A DNA stretch of 64,000 nucleotides, from contig JAJOHG010000025.1 in NCBI GenBank assembly GCA_021029095.1, forward strand, positions 62,001 to 126,000, given 5' to 3'. Below the pieces are notes generated by a model. The model saw only the letters and a list, made by a program, of their open reading frames with translations. It had not been told where the DNA came from and did no database searches. Each line of letters opens with the position of its first letter. Position 1 is the stretch's first letter. A program made the translations under genes and the position numbers. Of this stretch, positions 53,407 through 64,000 are shown in pieces. This DNA comes from Phellopilus nigrolimitatus (lineage: Eukaryota; Basidiomycota; Agaricomycetes; Hymenochaetales; Hymenochaetaceae).

Positions 53407-54312
53407 CTAAGTTTCCGATAACATACAGTGAAAAAGGATTGGGGTCGAGGTCGTTTTCGGGAGGCTGTCAAGAGCATTGCATACAGCTTTGACAAACTTG
53501 TCTTTATTTAAGAGACGAGCTGAGCAACCTGAAGAACACGGTCTTTGCCATAGTCTGGAAATGTCGGGTCGATTCCAAAAGGCAGGGTCACTGAGTTTCG
53601 TCCCTAAGGAACACATTTCTAGCTCTTCGGAGACAGCATGTAGAAGGACTATCCAGTCCGCGCTTTCAAGGACAGTTTCCCAGCAACATTTAGAGTAATG
53701 GTTGACGAAATACTTCCAGTCTATTCGGATACTGCAAATCGATTTCAAATCATCTAGAAGAGCGAGTTTGCGTTTTCGATGAAGGTTGAGTAGCTGCAAA
53801 GCGCTATGCGCAGTGAGCGTCTCAAGCTGCGCTTGCGAATCGGTTGCATGCAGGTCCACGGCAAGCGTGGCCGATGAGGCTACGTCAGCTTCTTCAATCC
53901 AACCAAACCTCTCGGCCAGGCCGAACATCTTGATAGGAGGGAGTGAGGGGGAACGCGAGTCGTGATATAGAGAACGTAGGGATGCAACACCAGCAGGAAC
54001 GTCATACTTTTCGATGAAGATAACGGCGAGGTCGTGCATGAATGCAAAAGACGTAATGTCCGATGGTGCGAGGGCCCTGTCTGGATAGATTATATCGAGC
54101 ATGACTTTGACTAGATCCTCCCCTTCATCCATCTGAATCGGTTCGTCGTGTTTCTCGTTCGGATCGCGCTGCATCTCCAGCATGCCGCGAAAGAAACCGG
54201 AAGCGCGTTTTAAGATAAGAGAGTCCACGCGAAATTTGGTGCCATTCTTTGAAGACAGGACCAGGTCGGCATCGGGGAATGTGTATGATTCATGGAAGCC
54301 CAGTTCATCCAT
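53407..54312 (-). CDS. BTB/POZ domain protein
   Basis: Intronless, 301 aa from ATG 54312 (MDELGFHESY), chosen because it aligns with the start of the paralogue at 37756; an in-frame ATG at 54339 is possible. BTB at about 10-105: DADLVLSSKNGTKFRVDSLILK, FFRGMLEMQRDPNEKHDEP, MLDIIYPDRALAPSD. Then FMHDLAVIFIEKYDVPAGV and IKMFGLAERFGWIEEADVA. The C-terminal Cys module is HYSKCCWETV and later WQRPCSSGCSARLLNKDKF. It is the intact counterpart of the frameshifted copy at 37756-38674, roughly 15 kb away in inverted orientation. Confidence 0.85.
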   Translation of the reverse strand: MDELGFHESYTFPDADLVLSSKNGTKFRVDSLILKRASGFFRGMLEMQRDPNEKHDEPIQMDEGEDLVKVMLDIIYPDRALAPSDITSFAFMHDLAVIFIEKYDVPAGVASLRSLYHDSRSPSLPPIKMFGLAERFGWIEEADVASSATLAVDLHATDSQAQLETLTAHSALQLLNLHRKRKLALLDDLKSICSIRIDWKYFVNHYSKCCWETVLESADWIVLLHAVSEELEMCSLGTKLSDPAFWNRPDISRLWQRPCSSGCSARLLNKDKFVKAVCNALDSLPKTTSTPILFHCMLSET

Positions 54313-55096
54313 GGTTGGTGATAAGTCAACAGATCGCATTGTGGTCGATGGAGACGACAGGTTCAATCAGATCAGCAGCTTACAAACGGCAAGATTACAT
54401 GAAGATTTAGGGACTGTAGATTACTCTCTTTAGCGAGTGTCTTGCCGTCGGGATTTCGGTTACTTCCCTAATATGGTGCCGACGTACCTTCCCGGCGCAC
54501 AGACCATAACAATCCTACAGCTGAGGGCCTGGTGCGTAGGTCAGCAATATTTTAGCCGCTATTCTCCAGTATGATTTATTTTAAAGCTGCATACTAACCA
54601 GTAACAATGAGAGTGTAAAGTGTATACATACTGAGCTTGACATTCTGGTCCAACACTACATGAAAGTATCATATTAACCTCTCATTATATCATGGATGCT
54701 CTATAAAGATACAAATAAAATTTAAAGCAATGCAAGAAAAGAAAATTTCACATCCATATCTATGTATGCTAACTCACAGGAAGCAACAAGATGAAGTGAG
54801 CCGGCCTGTGCATTCCCAAAATGGAAACTACCTAGAGAGATTTGAGCCGACAGTGCCGAACGGCAAGCATAGAACGTGGTTTTGTACAAATTTGCTAATA
54901 CAAAGTACAGAAGGCAAATCGAGCACAAAGTACAGTGTTGCAAATACTGAATGTGCCGGTCTTGATTAAAAAGTTTGCAAACAAAGTCAATCTACGAATA
55001 AGCAATGAAAAAACCCGATGCGCTATATGCCACATATGCCTGTTTGTCTAAACCCTGCTTCCATGCACTTTTCATCATTTATTCCTCCCTTTTCCT
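54313..55096. other. no gene recognised
   Basis: AT-rich intergenic sequence between divergent BTB and F-box genes. Confidence 0.45.
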
Positions 55097-56566
55097 ATGG
55101 CTTCTAGCCAATTACCTGAGAATGGTATCCTTTATTCTATTCCATCTCGCACACTTCCGCAAGAGATGTTGCTCGAAATTTTCATGCATTGCGTTCAATC
55201 TGACGACGTTGAAAGCCCATCTTCAAAATCCCCTCCGTTCACATTGACATGGGTATGTCAGTATTGGAGGAGAGTCGCAATTTCGTATCAACACCTTTGG
55301 ACAAGAATCAAGCTCGGTGAAAGCGGCACTGACCCAGTAAATGATGCGCGTCTTTTCGACCTCTGGCTCTCCCGAGCTGGTCCAACGCGGCCTTTGTACA
55401 TTAAGCTGTACCACGAGATGAAAGACTCAGAACGCTCTGTGTTTTTCGAGCCGACGCGACGCAAACGATACCGTTATGGCATGGGAATGCTTACCTACAA
55501 GCTCGTGGCAGTCTCGCACCGTTGGCGCGCACTAGAGCTGCACACGCTCGACATGCACGCCTTGGAACTTGTGTTCCGAGAGCTCGTTTCGGGAGCACCG
55601 CAGCTCGAGTACCTCTCCATTTCGACTAAGTATTTCGATTACTTCTACGAAGGCGTCCATTCCGCCGACCTCTCGCACTGTCCAGAGCTGCGCAGTATGC
55701 GCCTGTTGTGTCCAATCTTGTGCCCCGCTCGCGGTCCGGGTGTGGCTAATAATATGACCAGCCTCGAAATAGGTTTGTGTCCGTCGTTAACGGATTGCAT
55801 GACATGGCTCTCCATCTGTCCGAACTTGGAGATCCTTAACATAAGGTTCCGCAGAATGGTCTCTGCACTGTCTCTTGAAGACCCGCCCCTCGTTCTCTCA
55901 CGGCTTTCACACCTAAAGATTGCATGCTTTTCCGACGACTCGGAACCCAGTACGCTTCTTGGCCATCTGACCTTGCCCGTTCTCCAAGATCTATCGCTAG
56001 ATATGAACGGCCTGGCACACCCTGAACTAAATCAGTCTTGGAGCGACCAGATACTCAGTATTATACGACGCTCAAGTGCACCTCTCGAGCGGTTGACACT
56101 CTTCGGAACCTCGATGGCATCTTACATGCTCGTCCAACTGCTCAAGCTCACCCCTCGTCTGCGACACCTGGCTCTAAGTGGCTCCGTAGTCTCGGAGGAA
56201 CTTCTTCGCGCACTCGGCAGCTTGAAAGACCCAGAGCCTGGACGCAACACTATGCAATTCAATGATTCTGAGGAGACCGTGTGTACAAGTAAAGCTGAAT
56301 TCTTGGTGTGCCCTAGCCTAGAATCACTTGAACTACGTGAGTTCGATTGCCCGTACGATGCCATAGTATCATCAATTGCTTCCCGCTATTTTAACGGAGA
56401 CGGATCGCGAGAAGCTGAAGACGAACATGCCGTTACTCGGGAAAACATAGGGACCCTGAAGCAATTGATTCTGACTTCGGACCCACAATCATCGCTGCTT
56501 AACGATTCCCTCATTCAAAAGTGTGTATCAGGAGGCTTGAGCATTCTGAATCGCGATTATAGCTGA
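55097..56566 (+). CDS. F-box protein with leucine-rich C-terminal region
   Basis: Single exon, 489 aa, ATG 55097. Residues about 15-70 are an F-box-like motif (SRTLPQEMLLEIFMHCV ... LTWVCQYWRRVAISYQHLW). The rest has irregular leucine-rich repeats (QLEYLSISTKYFDY, LRSMRLLCPIL, LEILNIRF, LQDLSLDMNG, LERLTLFG, LRHLALSGS, LESLELREF). This layout is typical of the large Agaricomycete F-box family, whose members are presumed substrate receptors of SCF ubiquitin ligases. No substrate can be inferred. The stop is followed directly by GC-rich sequence without motifs. Confidence 0.85.
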   Translation: MASSQLPENGILYSIPSRTLPQEMLLEIFMHCVQSDDVESPSSKSPPFTLTWVCQYWRRVAISYQHLWTRIKLGESGTDPVNDARLFDLWLSRAGPTRPLYIKLYHEMKDSERSVFFEPTRRKRYRYGMGMLTYKLVAVSHRWRALELHTLDMHALELVFRELVSGAPQLEYLSISTKYFDYFYEGVHSADLSHCPELRSMRLLCPILCPARGPGVANNMTSLEIGLCPSLTDCMTWLSICPNLEILNIRFRRMVSALSLEDPPLVLSRLSHLKIACFSDDSEPSTLLGHLTLPVLQDLSLDMNGLAHPELNQSWSDQILSIIRRSSAPLERLTLFGTSMASYMLVQLLKLTPRLRHLALSGSVVSEELLRALGSLKDPEPGRNTMQFNDSEETVCTSKAEFLVCPSLESLELREFDCPYDAIVSSIASRYFNGDGSREAEDEHAVTRENIGTLKQLILTSDPQSSLLNDSLIQKCVSGGLSILNRDYS

Positions 56567-56987
56567 ACTAAACTCCGGCGGTACGCTTCGCCTTTCCCTT
56601 TCCGCTGCTGTTACTTATGATTAACGGAGTTGGTCGCACTACTAGGTACGGAGAGGGAATTGGGCGTGCCAAACACCAGTTTTGCAATCGGGCGGTGACT
56701 CCTCGCGCGCGAAACGGCGCACGCAGGTCGCGAGTAGTCGTGCGCATGCGGCATGCGACGGTAAGTTGCTCGGGGGAACGTAAACATAGCTCTAGAGGTG
56801 GGGCAGGTGCAGCACACGCACACCGACCCGCACGAGTCCAGCATGGCCGCGCGACACCCAATGAACTCTTTGACGTTCGAGAAGCACGCAAGGAGCATCG
56901 ATCCGTCGTGTGTGCCTACGCTGTTCTGCGTAGGCCACGAAGAACGAGCAAGCGCAAACACACTCGATATTGACTCACCCTATATCC
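56567..56987. other. no gene recognised
   Basis: Frames on both strands, none with a motif. Confidence 0.4.
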
Positions 56988-57212
56988 CATAACGCAACGC
57001 GATTATGAGAGTAAACTCGGAATGCCTTTCAAGGCGTTGTTAGCTCAGCAAGAGGGCTTGTTGATGCACAGTCAGCAGCGCAGTGGTTACTCGGTGACAG
57101 ACATACCTGGGGAAGTTGCTGAACTTCTAACCAATATATTATTCGAGTAGCTCCGATTTAGTACGCTCTTCGACCGTCTCTTTCGAAAATGGTCCCTTCT
57201 TTCTCTGGTCAA
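56988..57212 (-). pseudogene. fragment of a third FAD monooxygenase copy
   Basis: Aligns on the same strand with 60388-60650 of the intact gene (GGCATTCC, TCTTCGACCGTC, GTCCCTTCTTTCTCTGG in matching order), covering parts of two exons and the intron between them, with several indels and stops. Only this internal part remains. Confidence 0.75.
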
Positions 57213-57412
57213 GAACAGAATACAACAACATTATATAATGTTTACTTGGTTGACTTTACCTTTGAACATAGCCTCTAGGCCACCCTAAGAAAGGGCCTAA
57301 GATTTTGCTCCTGTACTTTTTCTCGGCATTTATTCACGTAGGTTAGTCTCATCATTTCTGTTATGATTGTTTGTGGACGCGAAGCATCATACAAACCAAA
57401 GATGGCCCAGGC

Positions 57413-59243
57413 TTATTTCTCTCCGCTAACCCGCTCTTCAAGCAGCGCAATAGCCTTCTTCCGATCATCTTCAATATCCGTCGTCCACGCCCACTTCCAG
57501 TTCTCAAATATAGCATCACCGAGCTTCCACAACGTTTGCGGATCAGGCTCACTCGAGATCGTACCACCACCGAGATTGAGGTCGGCGAATCGCGGATCGG
57601 CGAACTCGTACAACTTTCCGTTCTCCCTCGAGCGGCGCTGGACGTCGTTCGCGTGCGGCAAACGGACCGTTTCGTAGACCTTGAGTGCGGCGGGGATAGA
57701 CGCCAGCGTCGTCAGCGGATGAGCGAGAATCGACGCGAGGATGTAAGCGTCTTCAATTGCTTGACCGGCACCGGAGCCTTGGTGAGGCGTCATAGCGTGT
57801 GTCTAAAATAGGGAATGAGCCTAGGCAATGGGAAAGTGCTGAAAACAAAATTCAGCCACGCACCGCATCTCCCACGAGCGCCACTCGACTGTGAGAACTA
57901 ATTGGGAGGCCTTTCAAAGCATTGATAGCCCAAAGTGAAGGCGAATCCATGCACTGTACAAAGCGTACATTAGTTACAATATCTTCATTTAATGTCTCAG
58001 GAAACCGCACCTGAAGAACCTGTTGAACCTCCTCCTCCCAGCCTACGTACTGCTCAAGCAGCTCTGCTTTACTGCGCTCTTCGACCGTCTTGCCTTCAAA
58101 TATTGTCCCTTCTTTCTCGGGCCAGGAGCAGAAGGCAACGACGTTGATCAGACGTCCTTGAGAGAGAGGAAATACGATGAGGTGCTGGACGAAGAAAGAA
58201 AATAGATGATGAGAGCCTGAACTTTAACTCAGAAATTAAGAGAGTTCGACACCTTATTTTTTCCCATGTACTAAGAGCAAAGAACAGTTGTTAGTGTTTG
58301 GTTATAGAGTGTGGATTATAATGTGAAGACGGACATTTTGCGCCGTCCGCATTGCTCTGTGGTTTGGATTGAGCTTCTCCAGTCTCTCTCGAGGTATAAC
58401 AGCGCGGTATGCGACGCTTCCACTCCAAACAGGGTCTACCATCCCCCTCAAAGTTTCTGCTGATTTCCTCCCCTCGTCACTGCCATCTGCCTCGGCATCA
58501 TTAGCAGCTAGTCCTAACAAGGTGTGTCGAGTAGCCGAATGAATCCCATCCGCGCCGATCAGCACGTCGCACGTCGCAGTGGTCCCATCTTTGAAGTTAA
58601 GCGTTATCGGCGAAGATGGAGACCAGTCTGGAGGAAGTGTGTAGGAAATGAGTCGCTTGGAGAAGTGTTTAGAAGTAGTTGCAGAGTCGAGCTGCTCTGC
58701 GAGACACATAAGAAACTCGGCTCGGTGGAAGGTGAGAATACCCACTAAGAAGAAGCATTTTATTAGTGATCGGTTGGATTTCGAGTAAAATGGGATTGTG
58801 TACTTGTAACCATGATTTCGTAGAAAGACTCGCTCCGGGTTGCCTGGTCAGATTTGTGTAGCTCAAACCCAACGCCTGTGACGAGAGAGTAAGCATAGCG
58901 ATCGATCGAAAAGAGGCTCCGCGCCAACTCACGAGGCTTATTCTCGATTTTTGGAACTTCACTGATTTTCGCAAGTTCTTGCTTGAGTCCTAAAGTTTTC
59001 ATGACACCCCATGGACGCAAAAACATAGCTACACCGGCACCGATTTCGGTGAACTCCCGGGCTGCTTCATAGATGTCGATTCGGATGTCTTTTTTCCCAG
59101 AAGAGAGGCGAGAAATTGCGATGGCCGCGATGAGGCCACCAATACCACCTCCACTAGACGGTGAAAAAATGCATTAGAGAAAGTAAAAGATGACAACCAA
59201 ATCGATTTCACCAGATAGCAACCGTAAACTTTGGCGTTGACAT
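57413..59243 (-). CDS. FAD-dependent monooxygenase (salicylate hydroxylase-like), copy 1
   Basis: Eight exons (59212-59243, 58933-59153, 58804-58875, 58335-58744, 58253-58270, 58011-58184, 57864-57953, 57413-57802) in phase give 468 aa. The N-terminus has a Rossmann FAD motif CGGGIGGLIAAIA, then FTEIGAGVAMFLRPWGV. The middle has FHRAEFLMCLAEQL and the DVLIGADGIHSATRH (DG) motif. The C-terminal FAD-ribityl motif is VALVGDA and MTPHQGSGAGQAIEDAYIL. Group A flavin monooxygenases of this type hydroxylate aromatic acids with NAD(P)H and O2; the substrate here is unknown. An 18 nt exon encoding YMGKNK is conserved in copy 2. Tandem with 59932-61759, same strand and same intron positions. Confidence 0.92.
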
Positions 59244-59931
59244 TTTTACGAGCTCGAAAGAAACAGAAGACGGCGTTTCGAAACTTATTTAATAGCAGTC
59301 TAGAATGAGAACTGTTGTTGGATGCTCTTCACAGCAGCCCCGCGCTCTTATGTAGCCTACGAAGACCCCACCTGCTGCGGAATTTGGTACATTTGTCAAC
59401 AATGAGCGCTATCCGACTCGCAACAAGGTGACGGAAGCTTACTTATCAGATATCGAGGTGCTCAACTTTGGAGAGTTGCCTCACGGATGCCGTGGAGCAC
59501 TCGCTTCGGCCGATAGCACATGAAGTTCTGTTTAGGCTTCTTTCCCATATTTTTTCAGGCCCTGAAGTTTGGGATTGTAGCGAAAGAATGACGAAGATGT
59601 CATGTTCGAGCTGCGATCGCGATGGAGACGGGCAAGTCCCGTGTAAGATTACTCACCGTGCCTTACATTGTTACAACGACTCGGTGTTTCTTTCGCTGGG
59701 TGATAAATCTCTCTTTAGATATGCTCAAACCTGCAGAAGGACCTTGTTACAAAGAAGTATCGGTCAGTGGAGAGTGAATGGATCGCGACGAAGAGAAAAT
59801 TATGTAAAGGCAATACGTCTCGCTAAAAAGCGTGGGATTTTATTCGCAAGTGTGGCTTGGGCGGCTGTTTGCATGACTCTTAAAGAATAAAGTAGTTACA
59901 TATATGCAGGTACGTATACACTTCGAGAGGT
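59244..59931. other. spacer between tandem monooxygenase genes
   Basis: A 140-aa open frame at 59468-59890 (plus; contains CSSCDRDGDGQVPC and RRENYVKAIRLAKKRG) has no recognisable domain and is not accepted as a gene without expression evidence. Confidence 0.35.
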
Positions 59932-61759
59932 TTATCGGCTTTCTTTTTCTCCGCCTACCCAAATCTTAAGAAGCGCGATAGCGTTGTTACGATCGTCTTC
60001 AATATCTGTCGTCCACGCCCATTTCCGGTTCTCGACCACAGCGTCTCCGACATCCAACAGCTTCTTCATATCGGACTCACTTAGATTCGCACCATCGGAG
60101 AGATCGAGGTTGGCAAAGCGCGGGTCCGCAAACTCATACAGCTTCCCATTTTGCCTCGAGCGCCACTGAACGTCATTCCCATGCGGCAGACATACCGCTT
60201 CGTAAACTTTGAGCGACGCAGGAAGAGTCTCTAGAGTAGTGAGCTGGTGAGTCAGGATAGATGCAAGAATGTATGCGTCTTCAATTGCTTGGCCGGCGCC
60301 GGAGCCTTGGTGTGGTGTCATAGCGTGCGCCTATGCACAATGAGCCTAAGCAAATACAAACATATTCAATATCGACTCACCGCGTCTCCCATAAGTGCGA
60401 CGCGATCGTGAGAGTAAATTGGAATGCCTTTCAAAGCATTGATAGCCCAGCGAGAGGGATTGTCGATGCACTAAGCAAAGTACACAGTCAGTAGCGCAAC
60501 GGTTAATCGGCAACGAGCATACCTGGAGAAGTTGCTGAACTTCATCCTCCCAACTAACATATTGTTCGAGTAGTTCCGATTTAGTACACTCTTCGACCGT
60601 CCTGCCCTCGAAAACAGTCCCTTCTTTCTCTGGCCAGGAACAGAAGGCGACGACATTTATAAGACGTCCTCGAGAGATAGGAAACACGATGAGGTGCTGG
60701 GTGAGATGTTAGGCCGTGATAACGTCAATCTAAGATTTGAATTATTCAGAATGAAGAAAAGAAATATAAATACCTTGTTCTTTCCCATGTACTATGAATA
60801 AGATGAGCATTAGTGATTCTCCACGACAGCGAACAAAAAAACAAGCAGTGACCGACATTCTGAGCTGTATGCATCGCTCTGTGGTTCGGATTGAGTTTCT
60901 CCAGCTTTTCGCGAGGGATGATGCCACGATATGCGACACTTCCGCTCCAAACTGGTTCTACCATCCCCCTCAGTACCGCTGCCGCTTTAACCCCGTCCTC
61001 GGCACCATCTGCTTCAGCATCTTTAGCAGCGAGTTCTAGCAGAGTGTGCCGGGTAGCTGAATGAATTCCATCTGAGCCTATGAGGACATCACACGACGCT
61101 GTAGTGCCGTCCTTGAATTTGAGAATTAATGGCGAAGATGGAGACGATGCAGATGGGAGGGAGTAAGAAGTAAGCCGTCTGAAGAAGTGCGACGTGGTTG
61201 TTTCAGGATCGAGCTGCTCTGCTAGAATGCGTAGGAAGTCGGCTCTGTGGAAGGTGATATTACCCACTGGATGAAAACACTAAAGCAATCTGATAAAAAT
61301 GCGAGTAAATGACAATACACACTTGGAACCATTAAATCATAGAATGATATGCCTTTTTCCTGATCAGATTTGCGCATCTCAAATGCAAGGTCTGAAAAGC
61401 GAGTATGAGATCAATACCCTGGAAACCCCGAGCCATACAACTCACGAGGTTTATCTTCTCCAGCGGGAGTTTCAGTAAGCTTCGCGAGCTCCTGCTCGAG
61501 TCCCAAAGCTTTCATGACTTTCCATGGGCGCCGCCACATGACCAAACCAGCGCCGACTTCTGCAAATTCTTGTGCTGCTTCGTAGATATCGATTCGGATG
61601 TCTTTTTTCGAAGAAAGGCGCGAAAGTGCGATGGCAGCGGTGAGTCCGGCGATACCGCCTCCACTAGACGATACGTGTCCGCATCAAAGAAGGAAGACTG
61701 AAGCGACTCGAATGAGCTCACCATATGCCAATAGTGAACTTCGATATCGACTCGGACAT
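59932..61759 (-). CDS. FAD-dependent monooxygenase (salicylate hydroxylase-like), copy 2
   Basis: Eight exons (61722-61759, 61446-61663, 61323-61391, 60857-61266, 60774-60791, 60523-60696, 60381-60470, 59932-60330), all in phase, give 471 aa. It has the same motifs as copy 1: a CGGGIAGLTAAIALS-type FAD site, FHRADFLRILAEQL, DVLIGSDGIHSATRH, and MTPHQGSGAGQAIEDAYIL. Four exons have exactly the same length as in copy 1 (410, 18, 174 and 90 nt). Two residues differ at the FAD-proximal MFLRPW (here MWRRPW). It is the product of a tandem duplication, and both copies appear functional. Confidence 0.92.
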
Positions 61760-62363
61760 TTGTGCGGAGTATTAGAGTACTCAGAGAAATCGAAACCGGA
61801 TTTTTGGGGAAGGACACTAGGGAGAGGCGATATCCTGCCAGTGCGGAGCCTTTTTCCGAAGGCACACGCTGCCTTTCCTCAAGCTTTTAAAGTTTACTTG
61901 GATAGACATGGTTTTGTTGTTTGTCAGCAAGAAATTGACTGGGTCAAATATGGTCATGAGCATGTGGAAAGTGATACTGAAAGTTCGCACATGGATAAAG
62001 CTGGTAACGCTGACAGTAGCTGAGATTCCGATTGGGAGTACAAACATTTACAATGAGTGCAGAAGAAAATCGATATAGCAGGCGAAACGGAAGGTCATAT
62101 ATGACAAGACAAATTACAAGTCAACGAACAAGTTCAGAATGTCGCAATTTTCAAAATGTCATAAAAGAGAAGATATCACGGACCAAGAGCTAGTGGGTAT
62201 TGCACATATTGGCCAATACTACTGAGGATAAGAGTATGAGCAGATAAACATCAAAAATGACTTTCGTCCTAAATTGGAGTCACAGCTTGACACGTGCCGT
62301 TGTGATGGAAAAGTAACAAGCGCGTGTTGCGTTAGTCGTGCGGCGGCTTGCCTTCGCACCACT
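61760..62363. other. no gene recognised
   Basis: Upstream region of monooxygenase copy 2 and of the dead BTB gene; no motif in any frame. Confidence 0.45.
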
Positions 62364-63307
62364 ATGGTCATGTCGACGTCTCCAGCGCCCGCGTCTCCTG
62401 AGGAAGTCCGAGTCGATTACAACAAGTTCTACAATGACCCCGACGCGGACATCACGTTGCAGTCTTCAGACGGTGTTCGATTCAAGGTCCATTCTCTCAT
62501 CTTGAGGCTATCCTCAGACGTCTTCGGAGGCATGATAGCCATGCCTCAAGGCCCTGGCCTCAAATCCTGCAGATGAAATCGTGCAGCTTTCGGAGGGTGG
62601 AGATATCATAATAAGTCTTCTGAACTCCATTTATCCGCGTCGCCCGCGCCCAAAGCTCTCATCGCTACCGTTCTCTTTCGTGTCGCGCCTTGTGGCAGCG
62701 GCGGACAAGTACGACCTCCTCGACGTCACGACCCGTATCCGCGACTTAATGACACACTGATCTCTCAAACTTCCCTGGTACTGCGCTGGAACAGTACGCG
62801 CTCGCGAGTCGTCATGGATGGGACAGCGATGCTCGCTCTATCTCGCAATTTATACCCCCTCCAAACACCAGCAACCCCCCACAGCGAACTGTTTTGGAAT
62901 CCATGGGCACTGCCTCATTGCTGAAGCTCTTTGACCTACATCGACGCCGTCGAGATATAATTATTCGAGCACTGTCGATCTCATATGACAAGAATGCCGT
63001 GGCTGATATACGCGAGCATCACCTGCGATGGGAGGTCATCAGCAGGGAACATGCGGAAGATTGTCGCTCCCAAACGCATGACAAGTTAGCCTGGGCTAAT
63101 TTGAAATTGTTCATTCTGACAGAGATGGACAGGATCTCCCCAGATGAGGTTTTTCGAAAACTTCAAAGCGAGGTACTAAATAGTAACCGGTTGAAGGATA
63201 TTTGGGAAGGACAGTGTTCTAAGTGCTCTGCACGTTTCTTTAACAAGTACGACTTTATCTTAGAATTCCAGCGTATCATAGACCGTCTTCCGAAGGAAGT
63301 CGAGTAA
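62364..63307 (+). pseudogene. frameshifted BTB/POZ gene
   Basis: ATG 62364 opens MVMSTSPAPASPEEVRVDYN and the BTB segment DADITLQSSDGVRFKVHS to MPQGPG. An extra base near 62567 then shifts the frame; the next part (DEIVQLSEGGDIIISLLNSIYP, VAAADKYDLLDVTTRI) continues in another frame to a stop near 62759. The remainder (FPGTALEQYALASRHGW to WEGQCSKCSARFFNKYDF) is open from about 62767 to 63307 in a third frame. The whole-length order, including the C-terminal Cys module, is preserved, so decay is recent. Confidence 0.8.
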
Positions 63308-64000
63308 ATCCTCCAGCCACTTACGAACTCGTCTTGTATCTTTACTGACTTCTCGTTAGTCTCTGCAGAACTGATGTACGATGTATAAAGTGTTGTTTTT
63401 CACAAAATCGTATTATTCATGCTAGATTGGCATTTCTCCTTGGTGTGTGCGTCTACAGTTTATTACATAGAATTTTGAAAAAATTATGTGTAAATTTATA
63501 GCCAATTTTAGAAATATCGGAAACTCGTTTGTCGAAAATACTGGTACAGAACTGTTATTTGAGGCAATGTTTTAAGATTATGTCTTAAAAGATGTAAGTT
63601 CAAACGGGAATTGTAATTTGTACACTCTATTTACTGCGTTGACGGCGGTTGGCCATGAGCCTAGACGCTGTCTGCGTCTGACGTGAAAACAATGACAAAT
63701 GAGAAAGGAGGTGACGCAATAGTTTAAGGTTCCGTACCGTACATATGTGGATACGGGGTCGTATTGTTGTATCCGTATTATGGTTGTGGTAAGGTACCTT
63801 CATTTGTTTTGAAGAGAAATGGATATCTGACAGATATAATGAACTTTCTCCAGCCTTCTTTTAGCTTCGAAAACAAATTAGGGGTGTGATGAGTCCGGAA
63901 AAGCCTCGCAGAGACTGTGAATACGGGCCGTATTCGAAGACGGTCGGTACCATAACACTCCCCTGCTGGTACATTTACGGGCCGAATTATACGGATCATA
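63308..64000. other. no gene recognised
   Basis: AT-rich flank of the dead BTB gene; frames are short and without motifs. Confidence 0.5.

Overview
The window is nuclear DNA of a filamentous basidiomycete, most likely an Agaricomycete. The evidence is short introns (about 45-65 nt, GT-AG), a KDZ transposase with a CxC2 cysteine cluster, PIF/Harbinger, hAT-like and LTR remnants, expanded BTB/POZ and F-box genes, an exo-galactanase with CBM35, and tandem salicylate-hydroxylase-like monooxygenases. Exon structures below were built by hand from splice sites and checked for phase; no database search was run.

Layout. 1-1.57 kb: no gene seen. 1.58-2.46 kb: a membrane-anchored protein with an RNase H1 N-terminal-like (viroplasmin-type) domain. 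About 2.43-16.12 kb: a candidate 13.7 kb KDZ element with 37 bp terminal inverted repeats. It holds an intact 1166-aa transposase, a long inverted repeat carrying two copies of a SEC23 5' gene fragment, a second RNase H1-N-like gene, an 835-aa conserved fungal gene and a coding-type minisatellite. 16.1-20.8 kb: repeat-rich, with fragments and one complete copy (8 bp target duplication) of a hAT-like MITE, a gag zinc-knuckle remnant, an LTR, and one unassigned ORF. 21.1-27.5 kb: a low-complexity protein, an intron-containing tRNA-Ile(AAT), an F-box/WD40 gene and a divergently transcribed mitochondrial carrier.

27.6-38.7 kb: BTB genes and pseudogenes surround a pair of secreted enzymes for type II arabinogalactan, a GH43/CBM35 exo-beta-1,3-galactanase (one frame lesion) and a GH30 endo-beta-1,6-galactanase. 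40.2-43.0 kb: decayed copies of acetylglutamyl-phosphate reductase and HIRA. 43.6-45.1 kb: a UBA/UBX cofactor gene. 45.30-48.74 kb: a complete autonomous PIF/Harbinger element with perfect 92 bp TIRs, a 3 bp target duplication, a DDE transposase and its Myb-like partner. 50.4-52.3 kb: a low-complexity gene with a broken frame. 53.4-64 kb: another BTB gene, an F-box gene, two intact FAD monooxygenases plus a third relic, and a dead BTB copy.

How the genes work together: the two glycosidases plausibly act in sequence on plant arabinogalactan proteins. The Harbinger transposase and its Myb-like protein form a transposition pair. The BTB, F-box and monooxygenase groups are lineage-specific duplications with visible gene death.
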